Assembly: GCF_025210595.1 (NCBI RefSeq)
Contig: NZ_JAOARH010000080.1
Span: forward strand, 1-58,343
DNA from: Winogradskyella sp.
GTDB taxonomy: Bacteria > Bacteroidota > Bacteroidia > Flavobacteriales > Flavobacteriaceae
Reading direction: 5' to 3'
Length of the DNA: 58,343 nucleotides
This document shows, in pieces, positions 1 through 8,969 of the stretch. The notes under the pieces are model-generated. The model worked only from the letters and a program-made list of their open reading frames with translations. It was not told the DNA's origin and searched no databases. A program made the translations under genes and the position numbers. The number at the start of each line of letters is the position of its first letter. Within the stretch, counting starts at the first letter, position 1.

Positions 1-295
1 TAATTCTTATAGCATCCATTACGTATATTCTTAATAAATTAATTTGAGTTTATAACTCAAAAACAATGATTGCAAAACTAAAACAATTCTTGCAGCATCA
101 AGCAAGACCTTAAACAAAATTAATATTAGCTCTCTAACTTAATTTTTTGTAACGCATTATTTGTTTACAAACATGTTTTGAGTTATCCATTTTAATTAAC
201 ATATAATCATCCTAAGTATACCGATTAAGATGCCTTAACAGACATTAAAATATCAAAAAAAGTGACTTTAATCTTAAGCATGCGTCTTATTATCT

Positions 296-316
296 ATGTT
301 AACCGTTTGTTAACAT
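296..316. promoter_or_regulatory. Perfect 8-bp inverted repeat, possible operator
   Basis: The arms ATGTTAAC (296-303) and GTTAACAT (309-316) are perfectly complementary around a 5-base spacer. The repeat lies about 30 bases upstream of the putative -7 box at 346-353, where a dimeric regulator could contact the -33 region. No long T-tract follows, so it is not a typical terminator. The regulator is unknown and the role is inferred only from symmetry and position. Confidence 0.4.
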
Positions 317-345
317 CTAAATTATTTCTGTACCTTTAGTTTTAT

Positions 346-353
346 TATATTTG
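346..353 (+). promoter_or_regulatory. Putative Bacteroidota -7 box for the T9SS protein
   Basis: TATATTTG fits the Bacteroidota -7 consensus TAnnTTTG and lies 59 bases before the ATG at 413. A clear TTTG -33 element at the usual spacing of about 19 is not present, so the call rests on the -7 box alone. Confidence 0.4.
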
Positions 354-412
354 ACTTCCATTTCTTACACAAAACCTCCTACTTTTTTGATAATTTTTTA
401 TTTAATCTAAAC

Positions 413-3400
413 ATGAAGAATTTTTACACGCTTTTGATTGTATTCCTTTTTTCTGCGTTTACATTTGCGCAGACTACAATAGCAATACAAGATTTTGAAA
501 CTTCACCTCAGACACCAGTATTGAACTTTTCAAATTCTGGTGGCTCAAACTCGACTGGTAGTGGACCATACCCTACAGGCGATGATAATTTTGTTTCTGG
601 CAGCAGAGGTTGGGAAGCCAACAACACTACATCTACCCTAACATTTAACTCACTAGATGTTAGCGGTTTTTCCAATATTGAACTTAACTTTAGGCTTGCA
701 TCTTTCGCAGGATCTAGCGGGAATGGAAATGATGGCTCTGATGAAGTTTTAATAGAAATTAGCACAGATGGAGGGTCTACATTTTCTAATGAGCTTGAAA
801 TCGAAGGAAACAGTAATGCAAAATGGTCATTTGACACAGGAACAGGAAATGCAACAACAGCTTATGATGGTGATGACAATCAAACCATTTTTGAACCAGC
901 AGGCGGAGGGTTCAGAACTAGCGATGGATATTCGTTCATTTCAATTACTGGTATACCTAGCACTACACAACTCGTTGTACGCATTACTATGAATAATAAT
1001 AGTAGCAATGAATATTGGACAATTGATGATGTAACTATTTCTGGAATAGCATCTTCTGGCCCAGACAATCCAGATGCATTTTCTGCTTCTGCAGTTTCTT
1101 CAACTCAAATAGATTTAACTTATGACGACAACACCTCAGGTGATAATATTGTTATAGTATTTAATACAGATAACAATTTCACAACACCTACAGGTGCACC
1201 AGCAAGTGTTGGTAATGCTTTTGCAGGCGGCACTGTTTTATTTAACAGTAATGGGGCTGGGACATACAACCATACTGGCTTAAGTGAAAACACAACCTAT
1301 TATTATGAAGCTTATTCTTATGATGGATCTGAATATTCTCTAGGCTTAAATGCAAATGCTAGTACACCATGCGCAACACCAACAGATGTAACTTCCTTTA
1401 TGATTACTGCTGGCAATACCACGTTAGACTTATCTTGGACTAATGAAAATTGCTTTGATGAAATCTTAATAATTGCTAAGGAAACTTCTTCGGTCACTAA
1501 CACCCCATCAGGAGATGGCACTTCTTATACAGCTAACACTACTTTTGGCTCTGGTACAGACCTAGGCAGTAATGAATATGTTGTATATAAAGGCACAGGA
1601 GAATCTGAAACCATTAATGGATTAACCAACAATACTGTATATCATTTTACTGTATTTGCAAGAAAAAACACTACATGGAGCACTGGTGTTTCAAGCAACG
1701 GCACACCTGTATTAAGTTGGTGTTCTCCATCACCATCATCTGTTGACGGAGATGGTATCACAAATGTTTCTTTTGGATCTATTAATAATCCTACAAGTAC
1801 TGAAACAAACAATTACGGAGACTATTCCGCTCAATCAACCGATGTAGAGCAAGGCGGTATTGTAAATCTAGATATTACTTACGAAACTGGTTACACCTAC
1901 AATACTAAAATATGGATAGACTATAACAGTGATGGTGATTTTGAAGATTCTGGTGAAGAAGTTTATTCTGGTGAATCTTTAAACGACAATCCTACAACAC
2001 TTAGTACCAACTTTACTGTTCCAATGAGTGCAACGTTAGGCCAACATCGTTTACGAATTGGAGGTGCAGATTTAGCCACACCTACACCTTGCTACACTGG
2101 TACTTTTGCTAGTTACGAAGATTACACCATTAACATCATTCCAGCAAGTACAGATACCGAAGTAGAGTTTACATCAGCTTCAGCATCAGTTTCAGAAGGT
2201 GTAACTACAACCGACTTAACGTTTTCGATAATAAATGCTGATGCTACAAATGCTACTTCTTTTGATGTGGTTTTAACCTCTGGAAACAATGCAGATATTG
2301 ATGGCTACACCACACAAACTGTTACATTTCCTGCAAATTCTTCTACCGATGAAACTTTAACTATTACAGTTACTGATGATATGGTATATGAAGGTGATGA
2401 AACTTTAACCTTCACAATTCAGAATATTACTGGTGGCAATAATGCTGCTGTTGGCTCTCAATCTACTTTTGATTTGACCATTACAGAAAATGATCCTAGC
2501 CCTGATTTTGCATTTTGGCATGAACCTTTTAATAACAGTAATTTATACACTGTTACCTTAGGTGGTGAAGGTAATGATGGTCCTCAAGACTATTTTCAAA
2601 TCACTAATGGTTCTAATATAAACGAATCTTATTCTAATACTAATGGCACTTTCTTTGCTGGTCAAGATCTTGATGATGGTGGATGGACAGGTAGTGCAAA
2701 TCCTAGCCAGTTAACATGGACTGGAATTGGCATTAGTGACTATACCAGTTTATCATTTATAGGTTCTTTTGCATCTAATGGTGGTGGTATTGATTCTTCA
2801 GATTTTGTACTTATTGAATACCAAATTGATTCTGGCGGATGGACAAATTTATTAGCTTTTGAAAATAGTGGAGGAACTAACACCTCTTTCCTTGAAGATA
2901 CTGATTTTAATGGTACTGGAGACGGCACCTCTTTAACAACATCATTTTCTGAATTTTCAAAATCTATAGGCTCAACAGGCTCCTTATTAGATATAAGAAT
3001 TACAGTTTCTATGAATTCTGGAAATGAAGATTTAGCTTTTGATGATTTTAAAATAAAAGGGATATACAGTGGCCACAGCTATTCTAGTGGCGCTTGGTAT
3101 CCAAGTAATCCTGATGGTACTACAGGTGCATCAAACGCAATTATTGTTGATGGTGTAGCTGTATTAAGCTCAGATGCTAGCCTTAATAATGTTGTTGTTA
3201 ATCCTGGAGCAGCATTAGACGTAGAAGCTGGCAATACACTAACTGCTAACAGCGTAACACTTCAATCTACATCAACTTCTTACTCTAGTTTAGTTTTAGA
3301 TGGATCCATTACAGGCACTGTAACCTATAACCGTTATGTCAACACCAACAATGCTGTTAATGGCAATGATTTAATTAGCGCTCCTTTAACAGGACAAGCT

Positions 3401-4654
3401 TTTAATACTTTTATTGGAAACAACTCAAATATCCTTTCCAACCAAAGCGGTCCTGAAGTATTATTTGGTGGTTTTGATAATGATAATGGCACCACACCTT
3501 ACGAACTTTGGAATGACACCGATACTACACCTCTAACCGCTGGTGTTGGCTACCGTACAGGTATTACAGTTGGATCACCTTCTAACCTCGTGTCTTTTGA
3601 AGGTACTGTAAATAACAGTTTAGTAGAGGTTGCTATAGACCAAGGTACTGCAAGTATTTTAAATTTAGTTGGTAACCCATTCCCTTCTTATTTAGATGCT
3701 CAAGCTTTTTTAACGCAAAATTCTGCATTATTAGACCCTAGTGCTCAAGTTATTTATGGCTATAATGATAGTACAAACGGAACTTCTACTGATGATTACA
3801 CTATTATTAGCGCATTAGAGAACACTAGTTTAAATATTGCACCAGGTCAAGGTTTCTTTGTAGCCTCTAATGCTAGTGGAGGTAATATTCAATTTACAAC
3901 TACAACTCCAGATATGCGTATAACCTCAACCGCTGATGATTTTATAGCAGGCAGAACAGCTTCTGAAACCACTAATATAAATCTTAACTTGAGTAATGCT
4001 ACTGATAGCTTTATTACTAAGGTTTATTTTACAGCTTCTTCTGGGTTAGGCTTAGATCCAGGATATGACGCTAGTTTATTAGGTGGTATTGCACCAGCAT
4101 TTTCTATCTATTCTCATTTAGTTGCAGACAACAACAATGTTCCGTTTGCAACCCAAGCTATTGGCAAAACAGATTATAATGACATCACCATAGCTTTAGG
4201 TGTTAATGCTAATATGGGAGAGCAATTAACATTTAGTATTACAGAGAGTTCTTTGCCTTCTTCAATAGATGTATATCTAGATGATAGCTTAACAGGCTCA
4301 TCTACATTGATTAGCGCTAGTGATTATATTATAACTCCAACTGAAGATTTAAATGGTGTTGGGCGTTTTTATCTTAGATTTACTAATAGTGCTTTATCGA
4401 TCTCTGATAACATTTTTGATGGCATTAGCATTTACACCAACCCGATTAATCGTACAATTAACATTGCAGGTGAATTAACAAAAAACACTACTGCTAATGT
4501 ATATGACATACAGGGACGTTTAGTGATTTCTAAACCACTAAACAATAACTCGAGACTACAAGTATTAAACACTAACTCTTTAAACACAGGAGTCTATATT
4601 GTAAAACTTGTAGATGGAAATAACGTTAAAACTGAAAAAATTATCTTAAAATAG
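413..4654 (+). CDS. Large secreted multidomain protein with Calx-beta/GEVED domains and T9SS type A sorting domain
   Basis: A 1413-residue protein with an N-terminal Sec signal peptide (hydrophobic stretch ending in FAQ near residue 20). Domains in order: a jelly-roll-like region (about 25-210), two fibronectin-III-like repeats (about 215-430), a GEVED domain rich in Asp with a WIDYNSDGDFEDSGEE core (about 475-575), a Calx-beta domain with the usual YEGDETLTFTI signature (about 580-695), a second copy of the jelly-roll-like region (about 700-885), a beta-rich stretch, and a C-terminal T9SS type A sorting domain (about 1330-1413) with the typical NVYDIQGRLV and GVYIVKL motifs. Expected to be exported through the T9SS and attached to the cell surface or released. 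No catalytic motif was recognised, so adhesion or matrix binding is only a guess. A hairpin follows the gene at 4696-4736. Confidence 0.9.
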   Translation: MKNFYTLLIVFLFSAFTFAQTTIAIQDFETSPQTPVLNFSNSGGSNSTGSGPYPTGDDNFVSGSRGWEANNTTSTLTFNSLDVSGFSNIELNFRLASFAGSSGNGNDGSDEVLIEISTDGGSTFSNELEIEGNSNAKWSFDTGTGNATTAYDGDDNQTIFEPAGGGFRTSDGYSFISITGIPSTTQLVVRITMNNNSSNEYWTIDDVTISGIASSGPDNPDAFSASAVSSTQIDLTYDDNTSGDNIVIVFNTDNNFTTPTGAPASVGNAFAGGTVLFNSNGAGTYNHTGLSENTTYYYEAYSYDGSEYSLGLNANASTPCATPTDVTSFMITAGNTTLDLSWTNENCFDEILIIAKETSSVTNTPSGDGTSYTANTTFGSGTDLGSNEYVVYKGTGESETINGLTNNTVYHFTVFARKNTTWSTGVSSNGTPVLSWCSPSPSSVDGDGITNVSFGSINNPTSTETNNYGDYSAQSTDVEQGGIVNLDITYETGYTYNTKIWIDYNSDGDFEDSGEEVYSGESLNDNPTTLSTNFTVPMSATLGQHRLRIGGADLATPTPCYTGTFASYEDYTINIIPASTDTEVEFTSASASVSEGVTTTDLTFSIINADATNATSFDVVLTSGNNADIDGYTTQTVTFPANSSTDETLTITVTDDMVYEGDETLTFTIQNITGGNNAAVGSQSTFDLTITENDPSPDFAFWHEPFNNSNLYTVTLGGEGNDGPQDYFQITNGSNINESYSNTNGTFFAGQDLDDGGWTGSANPSQLTWTGIGISDYTSLSFIGSFASNGGGIDSSDFVLIEYQIDSGGWTNLLAFENSGGTNTSFLEDTDFNGTGDGTSLTTSFSEFSKSIGSTGSLLDIRITVSMNSGNEDLAFDDFKIKGIYSGHSYSSGAWYPSNPDGTTGASNAIIVDGVAVLSSDASLNNVVVNPGAALDVEAGNTLTANSVTLQSTSTSYSSLVLDGSITGTVTYNRYVNTNNAVNGNDLISAPLTGQAFNTFIGNNSNILSNQSGPEVLFGGFDNDNGTTPYELWNDTDTTPLTAGVGYRTGITVGSPSNLVSFEGTVNNSLVEVAIDQGTASILNLVGNPFPSYLDAQAFLTQNSALLDPSAQVIYGYNDSTNGTSTDDYTIISALENTSLNIAPGQGFFVASNASGGNIQFTTTTPDMRITSTADDFIAGRTASETTNINLNLSNATDSFITKVYFTASSGLGLDPGYDASLLGGIAPAFSIYSHLVADNNNVPFATQAIGKTDYNDITIALGVNANMGEQLTFSITESSLPSSIDVYLDDSLTGSSTLISASDYIITPTEDLNGVGRFYLRFTNSALSISDNIFDGISIYTNPINRTINIAGELTKNTTANVYDIQGRLVISKPLNNNSRLQVLNTNSLNTGVYIVKLVDGNNVKTEKIILK

Positions 4655-4695
4655 ATAAAGCTTATTTTATGATGCTTATAAAGTATCTACAGATT

Positions 4696-4736
4696 GTAAG
4701 GCTTTTTAATTTAGCATAAAAGTTGAAAAGCCTTAC
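4696..4736 (+). terminator. Hairpin after the T9SS protein
   Basis: The 11-bp arms GTAAGGCTTTT (4696-4706) and AAAAGCCTTAC (4726-4736) are perfectly complementary, followed by TTTT. The 19-base loop is long for an intrinsic terminator, but the position 41 bases after the stop codon fits transcription end of the T9SS gene and separates it from the next cassette. Confidence 0.6.
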
Positions 4737-4829
4737 TTTTAAAATTAGCTTTAAAAAGGGAAGTATTATACCTTTCCTACAGATAAATAAATTATTTTAT
4801 TATTTTTAAACCAAACTTAGGCAAACGCC

Positions 4830-4991
4830 ATGAAGAAAGACAATAATCTAGAAAAAATCACTCGTAAAGATGCCATTAAAAAAATGGGGAAGTATGCGGC
4901 ATTAACAGCTGTAGGTACTTTTGTGATTTTAAATCCCCTTAAAGCACAATCATCTTCTCCACCAGATCCAGGTGGAAATCCTTTTGATTAA
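4830..4991 (+). CDS. Small 53-residue peptide with Tat-like leader and Ser/Pro/Gly tail (putative modified-peptide precursor)
   Basis: An ATG at 4830 opens a 53-codon frame ending in TAA at 4991; an in-frame TAG at 4818 rules out a longer form. The N-terminal part holds TRKDAIKKMGKYAALTAV, which resembles the (S/T)RRxFLK Tat motif with RK instead of RR, then a hydrophobic stretch and NPLKAQ, a plausible signal-peptidase site. The remaining tail is SSSPPDPGGNPFD, 13 residues with three Ser, four Pro and no Cys. The gap to the next gene is 11 bases, which suggests translational coupling with the HPr-kinase-like gene. The family is not recognised. It may be a precursor whose tail is modified by the two enzymes downstream, or a short exported protein. 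That it is a real gene is supported by the coding style, the gene spacing and the clean leader/tail layout; its function is inference. Confidence 0.7.
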   Translation: MKKDNNLEKITRKDAIKKMGKYAALTAVGTFVILNPLKAQSSSPPDPGGNPFD

Positions 4992-5002
4992 TTTCATAAG
5001 TT

Positions 5003-6136
5003 TTGAATAACAATTTAGCGCCAACATATCAACGCTTGTTTGGTTCTTACTGGGTGCTTTGGTATAAAAACTCTAATGTATATAGCATTGTAGAATTAGA
5101 TTTTAAAGATCTATTAGACGATTATTTTGAATCTAATTCTATAGATGCTTTTGGCAAAAAACTAGCTTTAGTAGATTCTAATGTTGATTATATCAACATA
5201 GCCAAGACCTTGAACTCCTATTTAGAACAATGTCATCTAGAAAAAGATTCTTTTGACAAAAAAACATTGCACTTTGAAAGCGACGACTGTGCTATTTCAA
5301 AGCATTATTGTGCAAACGGCAGGTATTTTCAAGTTAATTATGACACCGACTTAGTACAAAAAACTATACATCCTGCAATTGCTCATCTTGAAGTAGAAGC
5401 TCTTCATGCCTCTAAAATTGTTTTTGATATTTTCCTTGAAGGAAATCAATTAGTTTTATTAAAAAACAATACAATCATTACCTCTGTACAAAAAAGAAAT
5501 TACCATCTCTTACAAGGTAAATTTATTATGGAAATGCTCTCGTATATTCATAATAAAAAAGAATCTGATTGGTTAGGCACTTTTCATGGCTCTACTATTA
5601 CTGATGGTAATAATTCTATTTTATTTATAGGCGAATCTGGCAAAGGCAAAAGCACTTTAAGCGCACTATTAGTTGCTCATGGTTTTGCGTTGTTAGCAGA
5701 TGATGTTTCTCCTATTTCATCAGAAAACTCACATATTTATTACAATCCATCAGCCATATCAATTAAAAAAGGAGCCTTTAATACTTTACGTCCTTTGATT
5801 GATGATTTTGATGATATTCCTAATACTTTCTTCAACAAAACTAAAGGATTACTAAAATATGTTCCGTGTAAAACACCTAAAAAAGACAGCTACCCTTGTA
5901 AATCTATTATTATGGTTAACTACAAAAGTAGTGCTGAAACAACCTTAGAGAATGTTTCTATAAAAAAGGCCTTAGAAACTCTTATACCAGACTCTTGGTT
6001 ATCTCCAAACCCTACGCATGCTAAACAGATACTAGACTGGCTTACACAAGTAAATATTTACGAATTAACCTATAGCAACACCAATAATGCTATTGAAGAA
6101 ATAACTACTTTGTTTAGAAAAATGAAAAACAATTGA
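5003..6136 (+). CDS. HPr-kinase-like (HprK C-terminal domain) protein of a small peptide cassette
   Basis: A 377-residue cytoplasmic protein. A P-loop GESGKGKST (210-218) and a following LADD block (231-234) match the C-terminal kinase domain of HPr kinase. The HPr-binding N-terminal domain of true HprK is not evident; instead there are about 190 residues of unknown type. Proteins of this sort occur as tailoring kinases in lasso-peptide clusters (for example the paeninodin type), where they phosphorylate a Ser of the peptide. Here the likely substrate is the SSS tail of the peptide encoded 11 bases upstream. The start is TTG at 5003: a TAA at 4997 blocks anything upstream and no ATG occurs before the P-loop region. 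The nucleotidyltransferase gene follows after 29 bases. The fold is clear; the substrate is inferred. Confidence 0.8.
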   Translation: MNNNLAPTYQRLFGSYWVLWYKNSNVYSIVELDFKDLLDDYFESNSIDAFGKKLALVDSNVDYINIAKTLNSYLEQCHLEKDSFDKKTLHFESDDCAISKHYCANGRYFQVNYDTDLVQKTIHPAIAHLEVEALHASKIVFDIFLEGNQLVLLKNNTIITSVQKRNYHLLQGKFIMEMLSYIHNKKESDWLGTFHGSTITDGNNSILFIGESGKGKSTLSALLVAHGFALLADDVSPISSENSHIYYNPSAISIKKGAFNTLRPLIDDFDDIPNTFFNKTKGLLKYVPCKTPKKDSYPCKSIIMVNYKSSAETTLENVSIKKALETLIPDSWLSPNPTHAKQILDWLTQVNIYELTYSNTNNAIEEITTLFRKMKNN

Positions 6137-6165
6137 TTTATATTTAGCACAACATTTGTAATCCA

Positions 6166-7230
6166 ATGGCTAATCTAGCTATTACATACCAACATATAGC
6201 TGATATTCTTAGCTTTAAGACGGCTAACTCAGAATTAGAAAAGGTCTTTAGTAATCCTTTATTTGATTGGGATGGCATTGTTATAACAGGAAGTAAACAT
6301 CTTGTTTTACCAGCTATTTATTGTCGTTTAAAATCTAGGCAACTTACTCACTTATTGCCTGATGAATTAAATACTTACCTGAAGGAAATTACATTATTAA
6401 ACAGTACTAGAAACAAATCTATACTTGAGCAGATACATCATATTTCTGAACTATTTAGAACTCACAATATAGACCATGTTTTTTTAAAAGGCTCAGCTTT
6501 AATAGCAGCTGGTTTTTACAACGATTTTGCTGAACGTATGCTAGGTGATATTGATATTTTGGTTGCAGAGCACCAACTTGATTTAGCCTTTTCTATTTTA
6601 AAAAAAGACTCCTATTATCCCATTAAACAAACTCTAGGCCATGATTTCTTTGAACATAAACACCTTCCTAGATTAAAAACAGATAAATACATTTGCGCTG
6701 TAGAATTGCACCGAAAATTATTTGTAAATTATAAAGATAAAGCACTAACTAATTCTAATATCCTATTATTAAAACAAGAAAACAACGGCATCTATATACC
6801 TGCATTACAACACTTAACAAAACACAACATCTTAAATTATCAGGTTAATGACAAAGGCCGTTTATATAATAGCATAAGCTTTAGATCTGCTTATGATTGC
6901 ATTACCTTAATGAGGTATTACAATCATCATTCAGAGTTAAAACAAAACAAAATAATTAAACGCTACTATAACACACTAAATCTTTTTTTTAATGACATAT
7001 CATTTAACAAGCAAAAAAAAATTAATCTCTACACCTCTTTTTATCTCTTTAAGTTAAAGCATCTTAAATTTTATAAATATTGGAATAGGTTTTTAAAAGT
7101 TAGCGATTTCCTATACACCTTAGTGGGTAGAATCCCTCATTTCTTAACTAACAATGCCTACAGAAAAGCACTCATAAATGATAAAAAACGTGTTTTTAGC
7201 TATTTTAAACATGTCTTAAAAAACTCATAA
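6166..7230 (+). CDS. Nucleotidyltransferase family protein (NTP_transf_5 type)
   Basis: A 354-residue protein with the hallmark of the uncharacterised nucleotidyltransferase family 5: KGSALI (108-113), an Arg at 124 and the metal-binding pair in GDIDIL (Asp128 and Asp130). Such proteins occur with HPr-kinase-like enzymes in lasso and other peptide clusters, where they may transfer a nucleotide to a phosphate or hydroxyl group. The C-terminal third is basic and rich in Lys, Tyr and Phe. It lies 29 bases after the kinase gene on the same strand, so the peptide, kinase and transferase probably form one transcript. The acceptor is unknown. Confidence 0.8.
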   Translation: MANLAITYQHIADILSFKTANSELEKVFSNPLFDWDGIVITGSKHLVLPAIYCRLKSRQLTHLLPDELNTYLKEITLLNSTRNKSILEQIHHISELFRTHNIDHVFLKGSALIAAGFYNDFAERMLGDIDILVAEHQLDLAFSILKKDSYYPIKQTLGHDFFEHKHLPRLKTDKYICAVELHRKLFVNYKDKALTNSNILLLKQENNGIYIPALQHLTKHNILNYQVNDKGRLYNSISFRSAYDCITLMRYYNHHSELKQNKIIKRYYNTLNLFFNDISFNKQKKINLYTSFYLFKLKHLKFYKYWNRFLKVSDFLYTLVGRIPHFLTNNAYRKALINDKKRVFSYFKHVLKNS

Positions 7231-7274
7231 ATAAGTTTAGTTATACTTTACCCTAAATAATCTTTACGTCTTTA

Positions 7275-7305
7275 TTTGTTTTATACGTCATAAAGTTTAA
7301 CTTTG
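7275..7305 (+). promoter_or_regulatory. Bacteroidota promoter TTTG-N19-TAACTTTG
   Basis: TTTG (7275-7278) and TAACTTTG (7298-7305) are spaced by 19 bases, matching the -33/-7 consensus of Bacteroidota. The -7 box covers position 7303, where a longer reading frame of the next gene would begin, which supports the ATG at 7330 as the true start. Confidence 0.75.
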
Positions 7306-7329
7306 ATTTTTATAATAAATATTCATTTC

Positions 7330-7899
7330 ATGAGAAAATCACTTTTACTAACAGCACTTATAGCATTTACATTAAGCTCATTTGGCCAATCTTCAAGCTC
7401 TAATGAATGGTTTGGAAGTATCGGTTTAAATGCAATCAATAGCCAAGGCTCTCAATCTCCAGTAAACGGTATGGGCGATTGGGCTATTAACCTACCTGTT
7501 TCTCTTGCTGTTGAGGTGGGTTGGACTTCAGGATTATCTATAGAACAATCTTTTACACTTAATTCATTTGCTAAAGGTGATGAAATTGATGGCATAGAAC
7601 TACAAGAAGATTATACGTACTTTTCTTTTGACACTCATGCAAAATATTATTTTGGTAAACATCTACTTCCTTCTGCAGACTGGATAGATTTTTACGGTAA
7701 TGCTGGTGTTGGATTTTTTAATATTGACGAAACAAATATCTCTTTAAATTTAGGTGGAGGTATTTTATTTTGGCTAAATAGAAGACAAACTATTGGTATT
7801 AGAGCACAGGTTATAGGTAAATTTGCTATGGACCATGCTGAAAGCGGTATAGACAACAACCACTACCAAACACATATACAAGCTTTTTTCGCACTTTAG
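7330..7899 (+). CDS. Small outer-membrane beta-barrel protein
   Basis: Starting at the ATG at 7330 the protein has 189 residues and begins with a clean Sec signal peptide (MRKSLLLTALIAFTLSSFGQ). The mature part shows alternating polar/hydrophobic strands, a glycine-rich strand near FYGNAGVGFF, and ends in a hydrophobic strand closing in FFAL, typical of small OmpA- or OmpW-sized barrels. The frame is open back to 7303, but that start lies inside the promoter. It has its own promoter and a strong hairpin after it, so it is probably a single-gene unit independent of the peptide cassette upstream. Exact function unknown. Confidence 0.75.
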   Translation: MRKSLLLTALIAFTLSSFGQSSSSNEWFGSIGLNAINSQGSQSPVNGMGDWAINLPVSLAVEVGWTSGLSIEQSFTLNSFAKGDEIDGIELQEDYTYFSFDTHAKYYFGKHLLPSADWIDFYGNAGVGFFNIDETNISLNLGGGILFWLNRRQTIGIRAQVIGKFAMDHAESGIDNNHYQTHIQAFFAL

Positions 7900-7926
7900 A
7901 CAAAAGATTGTTAACTTACATAGAAC

Positions 7927-7960
7927 AAAAAAAGTCCTTTTTAAAAAAAGGACTTTTTTT
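7927..7960. terminator. Bidirectional intrinsic terminator
   Basis: The runs AAAAAAAGTCCTTTTT and AAAAAGGACTTTTTTT are fully complementary, giving a strong A/T-flanked hairpin that works in both directions. It sits between the converging outer-membrane protein gene and the UDP-glucuronate decarboxylase gene. Confidence 0.85.
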
Positions 7961-7979
7961 TATAAGCGACTTTGATTAA

Positions 7980-8921
7980 TTATTCTCTGATTACCTTATC
8001 AAAGTAATTGATTGTGCTTTTTAAACCTTCTCGCAACTGTATTTTTGGTTCCCAACCTTCTAATTCTAGCTTTGCTAAACTAATATCTGGTTGACGTTGC
8101 ATAGGATCGTCTTGAGGAAGTGGTAAAAAGGTTATTTTGGATTTTGAATTTGTTAATTCGATAATTTCATTTGCTAATTGTAACATTGTAAACTCTCTTG
8201 GGTTACCTATGTTTACAGGACCTGTAAAACCGTCTCTAGAATTCATCATCCTAATTGTTCCTTCTATAAGATCGTCTACATATTGAAAACTTCTAGTCTG
8301 TGTACCATCACCAAAAATTGTGATGTCTTCACCTTTTAGTGCTTGAACAATAAAATTAGACACAACCCTACCATCTTCTGGATGCATCCTAGGCCCATAC
8401 GTATTAAATATTCTTATGATTTTAATTTTTACTTTGTTCTCTTTATGATAATCCATAAACAACGTTTCAGCACAACGTTTCCCTTCATCATAACACGAAC
8501 GTAAACCTATAGGGTTTACATTTCCCCAATAACTTTCTAACTGAGGATGAACTGTTGGATCTCCATATACTTCGCTCGTCGATGCTTGTAATATCTTAGC
8601 TTTAACACGTTTAGCTAAACCTAACATATTAATGGCACCCATTACAGAAGTTTTCACAGTTTTGATTGGGTTATATTGATAATGAACAGGTGATGCTGGA
8701 CATGCCAAGTTATAAATCTCATCTACTTCTACCATATAAGAATTCGTAATATCATGACGCACCAATTCAAAATAATGATGATCCATTAAATGTTCTATAT
8801 TACGTTTAGAACCTGTAAAATAATTATCTAAACAAATGACTTCATTTCCTTCGTTTAAAAGTCGTTCGCAGAGGTGAGAACCTACAAATCCTGCCCCTCC
8901 AGTTACTAATATTCTTTTCAT
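7980..8921 (-). CDS. UDP-glucuronate decarboxylase (UDP-xylose synthase), SDR family
   Basis: This 313-residue extended short-chain dehydrogenase/reductase should convert UDP-glucuronate to UDP-xylose with bound NAD+, supplying sugar for surface polysaccharide. The Rossmann motif [10 protein letters not shown] starts at residue 8, the catalytic pair is in YDEGKR, and the block [10 protein letters not shown] followed by DGRVVSNFI is characteristic of UXS rather than of dTDP-glucose dehydratase or UDP-galactose epimerase. Length fits the soluble bacterial form. The gene lies 48 bases after the M90 peptidase gene on the same strand and could share its transcript. No glycosyltransferases are adjacent. 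Confidence 0.88.
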   Translation of the reverse strand: MKRILVTGGAGFVGSHLCERLLNEGNEVICLDNYFTGSKRNIEHLMDHHYFELVRHDITNSYMVEVDEIYNLACPASPVHYQYNPIKTVKTSVMGAINMLGLAKRVKAKILQASTSEVYGDPTVHPQLESYWGNVNPIGLRSCYDEGKRCAETLFMDYHKENKVKIKIIRIFNTYGPRMHPEDGRVVSNFIVQALKGEDITIFGDGTQTRSFQYVDDLIEGTIRMMNSRDGFTGPVNIGNPREFTMLQLANEIIELTNSKSKITFLPLPQDDPMQRQPDISLAKLELEGWEPKIQLREGLKSTINYFDKVIRE

Positions 8922-8969
8922 ATACTATATTGTTGTTAACACTTAAAAATGATGTTTATTTCTTTTGCT

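Larger units (their letters stand above)
1..412. other. Gene-free leader region upstream of the T9SS protein
   Basis: No convincing coding frame is visible in these 412 bases, which are very AT-rich. It holds two perfect inverted repeats (43-61 and 296-316) and a TAnnTTTG-type -7 box at 346-353, about 60 bases before the start codon of the large secreted protein. The first repeat may belong to a gene outside the window. Nothing else was recognised. Confidence 0.6.

Noticed and set aside
43-61. Inverted repeat TTTGAGTT/AACTCAAA as a terminator
   Set aside because: Perfect 8-bp arms, but no T-tract follows on either strand, and any gene it might serve is outside the window.
4830-7230. Complete lasso-peptide cluster
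   Set aside because: The kinase and nucleotidyltransferase fit, but the cyclase, recognition protein and leader protease are missing and the peptide lacks the usual Gly...Asp/Glu ring spacing with a clear leader.
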